From assembly GCA_028709565.1 (NCBI GenBank), contig JAQVWU010000075.1, positions 1-9,908 on the forward strand: DNA of 9,908 bases, written 5' to 3'. A program made the position numbers and the translations under genes. This document shows, piece after piece, positions 5,066 to 9,908 of the stretch. Positions within the stretch are counted from its first letter, which is position 1. Each line of letters starts with the position of its first letter. The DNA comes from Eubacteriales bacterium. GTDB taxonomy: Bacteria > Bacillota > Clostridia > Oscillospirales > CAG-272. The notes beneath the pieces were generated by a model. That model saw nothing but the letters and a program-made list of their open reading frames with translations. It was not told the DNA's origin and made no database searches.

Positions 5066-7366
5066 TTATTTTTTCCGACTTTCCTGGCTGCGAATGGCAC
5101 CGCGTTTTATCTTTCCGTTAAATGTTTTCGGAAGAGAATCGACAAACTCTACTATACGGGGATATTTATAAGGAGCTGTGTGAGTCTTAACATAGTCCTG
5201 TATTTCTTTTTTCAATGATTCGCTGACTTCGACACCTTTTATCGGTACAATTGTTGCTTTTACCAGTTGTCCGCGCAGTTCGTCAGGAACACCCGTAACC
5301 GCGCATTCAAGCACATACGGCAGTTCCATAATAACGCTTTCAATTTCAAAAGGCCCTATTCGGTAACCGGATGACTTTATCAAATCATCACTGCGCCCGA
5401 CATACCACATATAACCATCTTCATCCGCCCAGGCCATATCTCCTGTATGATAATAATTATCGTACCATACCGATTCGGTTTGAGCGGTGTCGATATTATC
5501 CTGTTCCGAATCGCTGTAATATCCTAAAAACAATCCGCAAGGTTTTTCATCACCCGTATAAACACAAATTTCACCGGTTTCACCGGTTTCGGCAGGTTTG
5601 CCTTCGCTGTCCAGAATAACAATATTATACATTGGGTTGGGTTTACCCGTTGAACCAAGTCTGATTTCCGAACCTTTTAAATTCGCGATGGTCAGTGTTG
5701 TCTCGGTTTGCCCGAACCCCTCCATAAGCTTAATGCCCGTCGCCGCATTAAGTTTATTAAAAACTTCGGGATTCAGAGCCTCTCCGGCGGTTGTAGCGTA
5801 TCTGATTGACGAAAGGTCATATAGTGACAGATCCTCTTTTATAAACATTCTAAACATAGTCGGCGGAGCACAGAAGGTTGTGATATTATATTTGGAAAAC
5901 ATCGGCAGTATATCTGAAGCATCGAATCTGTCAAAATCATAGGTAAACACAGAACCGCCTGCCATCCATTGACTATACAGCTTACCCCATAATGCTTTCC
6001 CCCAACCGGTATCGGAAATCGTAAAATGGAGGTCGCCTTCCCGTATGTCATGCCAATACCTGGCCGTTACAAAATGGCCGAGAGGGTAGGTATGACTGTG
6101 CATAACCAGTTTAGGCTCTCCGGTAGTTCCTGATGAAAAATACATCAGCATATTATCTTCGCCACAGGGTGTGTCCTCTTTACGCGGATATGAACTGCTG
6201 AATTTCTCATATTCATCATCAAAGAAATCCCAACCGCTGCGTTTTTGCTTAACCGTAAATTTATGCTTTATGCCCTGATATTCTTCAGCGGCAAGTTCCA
6301 CCTGTTCTGCCGTGTCACCGTCGCTTGTTGCTATAACAGTCGTTATTCCGCCTGTTTTAAACCTGTATATCAGGTCTTTTTTTAGCAGCATATTTGTAGC
6401 GGGAATCAGTATAGCGCCGATCCGGCATAAAGCCATTGCAATAATCCAGAATTGCCAATGACGCTTAACCAAAACCAAAACCCGGTCACCGCTGCGGACA
6501 CCCGACTCTTCGAAATAGTTGGCTGCTTTGGCGGACAGACGTGAAATATCGCTGAAAGAGAAGGAGCGTTCGTTTTTATCGCAATCAATATACAGCAGCG
6601 CTTGTTTATCAGGTGTTTCGGCAGCTATGATATCCAGCGCGTCGTATGCAAAGTTAAAGCGTTCTTTGTTTGGAAAACTTATTGATATTAATTCACCATT
6701 TTCATTTTCGGTTGATTCAACAAAATCCCCATATTTTTTGATTTGTTTTTTTTCTATAGTCTTGGATTCAATCAGGCCATGATATTCGGCAGCATGTCCG
6801 CGAATATCGGTTATCATAGCCAAAAATTCGCAATCATGGCCTTCTACGGCTATCATTCCATGAGGTTCCGAACTGTTGTAATAAATCGAATCTCCCGGAT
6901 ATAATGTATCGATGTGCCCGGCAACCTCGATTTTTAGGACACCGCTCACAACATAATCGAACTCTTCACCTTCATGGATTGCCAGCGGTATGGCTTTTCC
7001 CTCGGCTTCAGGGTCATATTTAGCTGTCACGAAAAACGGTTCTGATGATCTGCCTTTAAAATTTGCGGCAAGATGGTTGTAGTTGAATCCCTTGCGTCTC
7101 TCGAGCGGGACACCTTCACCACGTCTCACTATGGAATATGTCGAAAGTTTTGCATTATCACCGGTGATTAATTCGGTTATATCCACACCCAGTGCACGAG
7201 CGCAGCTGTAGATAAAAGTAAATGAAAAATCATTTTTACCTGACTCAGAATCAAGGTAATACTCAACCGAAGTGTTTGTAACAGATGCCATTTCTTCCGG
7301 TGATTTGCCAACAATACGACGGAGTTCACTAATGCGTTTTGCAATTTGTATAATCTGTTGTTCCAT
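5066..7366 (-). CDS. HTH-cupin-acyl-CoA synthetase fusion protein
   Basis: The 766-residue product has three parts. Residues 7-66 form an XRE-type helix-turn-helix. Residues about 108-187 form a cupin (HEGEEFDYVVSG at 131-142, PGDSIYY at 157-163, PH at 168-169) of the kind following HTH domains in small-ligand regulators. Residues about 235-766 form an AMP-forming acyl-CoA synthetase of normal length. Its motifs are all present: P-loop YFSSGTTGEPK 409-419, DTGWGKALWG 452-461, TTAGEAL 525-531, GFGQTET 550-556, YHTGD 639-643, GRSDDLIKSSGYRI 657-670 and LPKTFNGKIKR 745-755 with catalytic K752. It should activate a carboxylic acid to its acyl-CoA. The overall look is ACSM/medium-chain or aryl-acid like, and the substrate is unknown. 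ATG 7366 has GAGGAG six bases upstream. Transcription starts at a consensus promoter and passes a T-box leader. The HTH-cupin may sense the acid, its CoA ester or an amino acid, or may be a relic of a fused neighbouring regulator. Confidence 0.9.
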   Translation of the reverse strand: MEQQIIQIAKRISELRRIVGKSPEEMASVTNTSVEYYLDSESGKNDFSFTFIYSCARALGVDITELITGDNAKLSTYSIVRRGEGVPLERRKGFNYNHLAANFKGRSSEPFFVTAKYDPEAEGKAIPLAIHEGEEFDYVVSGVLKIEVAGHIDTLYPGDSIYYNSSEPHGMIAVEGHDCEFLAMITDIRGHAAEYHGLIESKTIEKKQIKKYGDFVESTENENGELISISFPNKERFNFAYDALDIIAAETPDKQALLYIDCDKNERSFSFSDISRLSAKAANYFEESGVRSGDRVLVLVKRHWQFWIIAMALCRIGAILIPATNMLLKKDLIYRFKTGGITTVIATSDGDTAEQVELAAEEYQGIKHKFTVKQKRSGWDFFDDEYEKFSSSYPRKEDTPCGEDNMLMYFSSGTTGEPKLVMHSHTYPLGHFVTARYWHDIREGDLHFTISDTGWGKALWGKLYSQWMAGGSVFTYDFDRFDASDILPMFSKYNITTFCAPPTMFRMFIKEDLSLYDLSSIRYATTAGEALNPEVFNKLNAATGIKLMEGFGQTETTLTIANLKGSEIRLGSTGKPNPMYNIVILDSEGKPAETGETGEICVYTGDEKPCGLFLGYYSDSEQDNIDTAQTESVWYDNYYHTGDMAWADEDGYMWYVGRSDDLIKSSGYRIGPFEIESVIMELPYVLECAVTGVPDELRGQLVKATIVPIKGVEVSESLKKEIQDYVKTHTAPYKYPRIVEFVDSLPKTFNGKIKRGAIRSQESRKK

Positions 7367-7415
7367 TGCTTTCTCCTCAGTTATATAAAATTAATAAACA
7401 ATAAGAATCATAAAT

Positions 7416-7438
7416 AAAAAAAGTCCCTAAAAAGGGAC
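7416..7438 (-). terminator. T-box-controlled terminator
   Basis: GTCCCT (7433-7438) pairs with AGGGAC (7423-7428) around TTTT, followed by seven T on the minus strand (7422 to 7416). The CCC of its 5' arm is also needed by the antiterminator, so the two folds exclude each other. Confidence 0.92.
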
Positions 7439-7650
7439 GGAAAAAATGCTCCGCGGTACCACCCGAATTTGGCTGTCAAGCCCACTTTACGAGGTCAGAG
7501 AACCTCTCGCTTTAACGCAGCTAATCGTCAGAACCTAATTATTCGGTTCAGCCGTTCGGGAGTGATTTGTATTATCGACAGGTTGTCCGCTTGCACCTTT
7601 TCGGACTCTCTGTAAACCTGTTTTTGATATACCGTCTCCGTCTTAACGTT
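7416..7650 (-). promoter_or_regulatory. T-box leader (tRNA-sensing riboswitch)
   Basis: The T-box GGGTGGTACCGCGG is at 7451-7464 on the minus strand. Its TGGTACC bulge would pair with the tRNA NCCA end. The antiterminator forms from GGG and GCGGA pairing with CCC and TCCGT. It competes with a terminator at 7423-7438 for the same CCC. Stem I has paired arms ACAGGTT/AACCTGT (7615-7621 and 7578-7584), an AGAGA bulge region (7606-7611) and a GGTG distal-loop motif (7594-7597). A lower stem is GGAG/CTCC (7636-7639 and 7559-7562). The specifier loop reads TACAA-ATC-A just before the lower stem. ATC (7564-7566, Ile) is best placed, and TAC (7569-7571, Tyr) is the alternative. A GAACC/GGTTC hairpin follows as stem II. 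Uncharged tRNA should relieve termination and turn on the synthetase gene 50 bases downstream. Confidence 0.95.
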
Positions 7651-7656
7651 TAATTA

Positions 7657-7685
7657 ATTATACCATCTGTCAAAAAGATTGTCAA
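7657..7685 (-). promoter_or_regulatory. Consensus sigma-A promoter of the T-box unit
   Basis: On the minus strand a perfect TTGACA (7680-7685) and a perfect TATAAT (7657-7662) are 17 bases apart. The start point should be near 7650. So strong a promoter implies that control lies mainly in the T-box and not in initiation. Confidence 0.9.
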
Positions 7686-7708
7686 GCCTAAATAAAAGAC
7701 AAATTAAA

Positions 7709-7740
7709 ATATTTTATCAATATTTTATCAATATTTTTAC
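7709..7740. repeat. Tandem 11-bp AT-rich repeat between divergent promoters
   Basis: ATATTTTATCA occurs at 7709-7719 and 7720-7730, with a degenerate third copy ATATTTTTAC at 7731-7740. The 11-base period is near one helical turn. It lies between the promoters of the T-box unit and the MFS gene and could bind a regulator or be a simple AT-rich UP-type element. Confidence 0.5.
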
Positions 7741-7769
7741 TTGTATTGCAGTAATATTAATGTTATAAT
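7741..7769 (+). promoter_or_regulatory. Sigma-A promoter of the MFS gene
   Basis: TTGTAT (7741-7746) and a perfect TATAAT (7764-7769) are 17 bases apart, giving a leader of about 25 bases before the ATG at 7801. Confidence 0.7.
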
Positions 7770-7800
7770 TTATATAATAATCTTATTATCGGGGGAACAC

Positions 7801-9063
7801 ATGAAACTAAATTATCGGCGTATTATTTTAATCGGATTGGCTTTTATGTCAATATGCGCCTTTTGGCAGTTGTTTGACGGACTGATCCCGCTGATGCTTG
7901 AAAATACATTCGGATTGGGCGAAACCATAACAGGTTTTATTATGGCTCTGGATAATATACTCGCTTTATTTATGCTGCCCATGTTTGGAGCTCTTTCCGA
8001 TAAAATAAAATCTCCGCTTGGCCGCCGTATGCCGTTCATTGCAGTCGGTACTTTATTAGCAGTTATTTTTATGATTTTCATACCAATAGCTAATAATCAA
8101 AACAATTTTGTGTTATTTTTTGTTTCACTGGGCATGGTTTTGTTAGCTATGGGAACATACAGGTCTCCCGCTGTTGCCCTGATGCCTGATCTCACACCTA
8201 AGCCTTTGCGTTCCAAAGCCAATGCCATTATCAATCTTATGGGTGCCCTTGGCGGTGTTTATACACTTATTATGATAAAACTGACTGTTGGTGAAGATAA
8301 TAATTATCTCAATGTTTATCTGACCGTTATATTTTTAATGGTAGTGTCGGTATTGATATTGCTGTTTACTATAAGAGAAAATAAACTGATTTCGCAAATT
8401 CCTGAAGAAAACACACATGAGCATTTAAGCGATCAGACTGTTTCAGAAACACGTAAAATGTCAAAACCCGTTTTGAAAAGTCTTATTCTGTTGCTTATAT
8501 CGGTGTTTTTATGGTTTACCGCGTATAATGCCGTAACGACAGCATATTCACGTTATGTGCAGAATGTTTGGGGAAGGAGCGGCGGAGCTTTCGCCGGAAG
8601 TCTGTTAGTCGGTACAATAGCCGCTGTTTTAAGTTATGTTCCTATAGGTTTTATATCGGTTAGAATAGGCAGAAAAAAAGTAATAATGACCGGAATTGTT
8701 TTAATGACAATTGCCTATATTACAATGGCGATATCTAATGAATATAATTCACTTATGTTTATAATGCTGATTGTTATAGGTATAGGCTGGGCTGCGATAA
8801 ATGTAAACTCTTATCCGATGGTGGTTGAAATGAGCAGTAACTCGGATGTAGGTAAATATACAGGATATTATTATACTTTTTCTATGGCCGCACAGACGCT
8901 GACACCGGTTCTTTCAGGCTTTTTAATAGAAAACACTTCGCTAAAATACAGAGTATTATTTCCTTATGCAGTTCTGTTTTCTGTTGCCGCATTTATAACA
9001 ATGATTTTTGTTAAACACGGTGATACTATTTCGGCTAACGGTATTAAAACGCCGAAAACATAA
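7801..9063 (+). CDS. MFS transporter, SLC45-like
   Basis: The 420-residue membrane protein has about 12 transmembrane segments. Six lie before a charged central loop at about 191-225 (rich in E, H, D and K) and six after it. The loop between segments 2 and 3 carries GALSDKIKSPLGRRMPFI (63-80). YRSPAVALMPDLTPKPLRSKANAI (120-143), read with the late NVNSYPMVVEMSSNSDVGKYTG motif (334-355), matches the SLC45/sugar-proton symporter branch of the major facilitator family. Known relatives move sucrose, maltose or other disaccharides, so a glycoside is the likely cargo, but the residues seen do not fix it. I chose ATG 7801 because GGGGGA lies 4-10 bases upstream. An upstream extension to TTG 7741 would read through the promoter. 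No clear terminator follows before the moxR-like gene. It is divergent from the T-box unit, which may be coincidence. Confidence 0.85.
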   Translation: MKLNYRRIILIGLAFMSICAFWQLFDGLIPLMLENTFGLGETITGFIMALDNILALFMLPMFGALSDKIKSPLGRRMPFIAVGTLLAVIFMIFIPIANNQNNFVLFFVSLGMVLLAMGTYRSPAVALMPDLTPKPLRSKANAIINLMGALGGVYTLIMIKLTVGEDNNYLNVYLTVIFLMVVSVLILLFTIRENKLISQIPEENTHEHLSDQTVSETRKMSKPVLKSLILLLISVFLWFTAYNAVTTAYSRYVQNVWGRSGGAFAGSLLVGTIAAVLSYVPIGFISVRIGRKKVIMTGIVLMTIAYITMAISNEYNSLMFIMLIVIGIGWAAINVNSYPMVVEMSSNSDVGKYTGYYYTFSMAAQTLTPVLSGFLIENTSLKYRVLFPYAVLFSVAAFITMIFVKHGDTISANGIKTPKT

Positions 9064-9200
9064 ATTAACACATAACCGCATAACAGATGCATTTATTTAC
9101 CCAAAATAGTATCGTCCTCCGTTTATTCGCGGTCAAAAAGCGTTTTCTGCCGGAAATGCTGACGCACAATTCTACAAGACTAAATTCAGGAGATTTAATT
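9064..9200 (+). other. Intergenic gap between MFS and MoxR genes
   Basis: The 137 bases contain no convincing terminator or consensus promoter. AGGAG at 9188-9192 is the ribosome binding site of the next gene. Read-through from the MFS gene is possible. Confidence 0.4.
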
Positions 9201-9908
9201 ATGTATTTTGAAAAGATATCGCATATTGCCGGAGCTGTTTCTTCAAACATTGAAAAGGTTATATTCGGTAAAAAACAAAAAATCAGGTACATTATCTGCG
9301 CTTTATTGTGCGGCGGACATGTTCTGCTCGATGATATACCCGGAACAGGCAAAACAAACCTGGCTAAGGCACTGGCTAAATCCATCGAATCCGATTGTAA
9401 ACGTATACAGTTTACACCGGACCTTTTGCCATCGGATATCTGCGGCATAAATTTTTATAACCAAAAGTCCGGTGAATTCGTATTCAGGCAGGGTCCGATA
9501 TTTACAAACATAGTCATCGCCGACGAAATTAATCGAACAACCCCGCGTACACAATCCGCTTTACTCGAAAGCATGCAGGAATATCAAACGACCATAGACG
9601 GTGTTACCTACAAACTCGATCTGCCGTTTTTTGTAATAGCCACACAAAATCCGATTGAATCACAGGGGACATTCCCGTTGCCGGAGGCGCAGATCGACCG
9701 TTTTTTTATGAAACTTTCACTCGGTTATCCCGAAAAAGAATTCGAAAAACAAATCCTCGATGAATATATTAAAGAAAGTCCAATGATATCACTCTCCTCC
9801 GTGTGTACCAAGGAAGAATTGCTTGAAGCAGCGGCTACTGTCAGTGACATAAAGGTAAGCGACGCCATAAAAAATTATATAATTGCTATTATAACCGAAA
9901 CACGGGAA
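9201..9908 (+). CDS. MoxR-family AAA+ ATPase (partial, runs off the right end)
   Basis: The first 236 codons are present. Walker A is DDIPGTGKTNLAKAL (44-58), Walker B is IVIADEINRTTPRTQSALLE (104-123), sensor 1 is VIATQNP (145-151) and the arginine-finger region is LPEAQIDRFFMKL (160-172). The GPIFTNIVIADEINR and ESMQE strings are diagnostic for MoxR ATPases. These act as chaperone-like remodelling ATPases and usually sit ahead of DUF58 (von Willebrand-like) and transglutaminase-like membrane protein genes. Such genes would be expected beyond the window. ATG 9201 has AGGAG eight bases upstream. About 80 more residues (the C-terminal lid) are missing because the window ends, not because of damage. 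The specific client is unknown. Confidence 0.92.
   Translation, partial: MYFEKISHIAGAVSSNIEKVIFGKKQKIRYIICALLCGGHVLLDDIPGTGKTNLAKALAKSIESDCKRIQFTPDLLPSDICGINFYNQKSGEFVFRQGPIFTNIVIADEINRTTPRTQSALLESMQEYQTTIDGVTYKLDLPFFVIATQNPIESQGTFPLPEAQIDRFFMKLSLGYPEKEFEKQILDEYIKESPMISLSSVCTKEELLEAAATVSDIKVSDAIKNYIIAIITETRE

Noticed and set aside
5371..6782. Several 60-114 codon frames inside the synthetase gene
   Set aside because: They are shadows of the long intact gene and have no start signals or family features.
7741..7800. An N-terminal extension of the MFS protein by 20 residues from TTG
   Set aside because: The extension would run through the promoter and the real ribosome binding site. ATG 7801 with GGGGGA upstream is clearly better.
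9065..9554. Minus-strand and alternate-frame open frames near the right end
   Set aside because: They are antisense or out of frame to the MoxR ATPase, which has full motifs and a good start.
1..9908. CRISPR array, tRNA or rRNA genes
   Set aside because: No regularly spaced repeats beyond the short tandem ones listed, and no tRNA or rRNA signature was seen on either strand.

Overview
The window looks like chromosomal DNA of a spore-forming, AT-rich member of the Clostridia. The reasons are a clear SpoIIID sporulation regulator, the end of an AddA-type nuclease, a T-box leader, consensus sigma-A promoters, strong GGAGG-type ribosome binding sites and many intrinsic terminators. I cannot name the genus.

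Layout. 1-240 is the 3' end of addA (+). 241-983 holds a terminator and then mobile-element debris on the minus strand: an IS256-family transposase start and the 5' end of a group II intron. The intron's GTGTG end abuts the terminator of spoIIID (1006-1275, -). After a promoter with operator-like repeats comes a full-length but heavily decayed lipoprotein solute-binding gene (1556-3061, +). A bidirectional terminator separates it from a convergent, intact DUF4838 glycosidase-like gene (3140-4846, -).

The most striking unit is at 5066-7685 (-): a consensus promoter, a complete T-box leader and a 766-residue gene that fuses an XRE-type helix-turn-helix, a cupin and an acyl-CoA synthetase. T-boxes sense uncharged tRNA, so the enzyme should be made when one amino acid runs short. 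The specifier loop reads best as ATC (isoleucine), with TAC (tyrosine) as the alternative. My hypothesis is that the enzyme activates a salvaged acid, such as 2-methylbutyrate or an aryl-acetate, that is turned back into that amino acid.

Divergent from this unit is an SLC45-like MFS transporter (7801-9063, +) with its own promoter. The window ends inside a MoxR-type AAA+ ATPase (9201-9908, +).

The DUF4838 protein, the dead binding protein and the transporter suggest a carbohydrate-using lifestyle that is being remodelled. The T-box unit points to amino-acid-linked organic acid metabolism.
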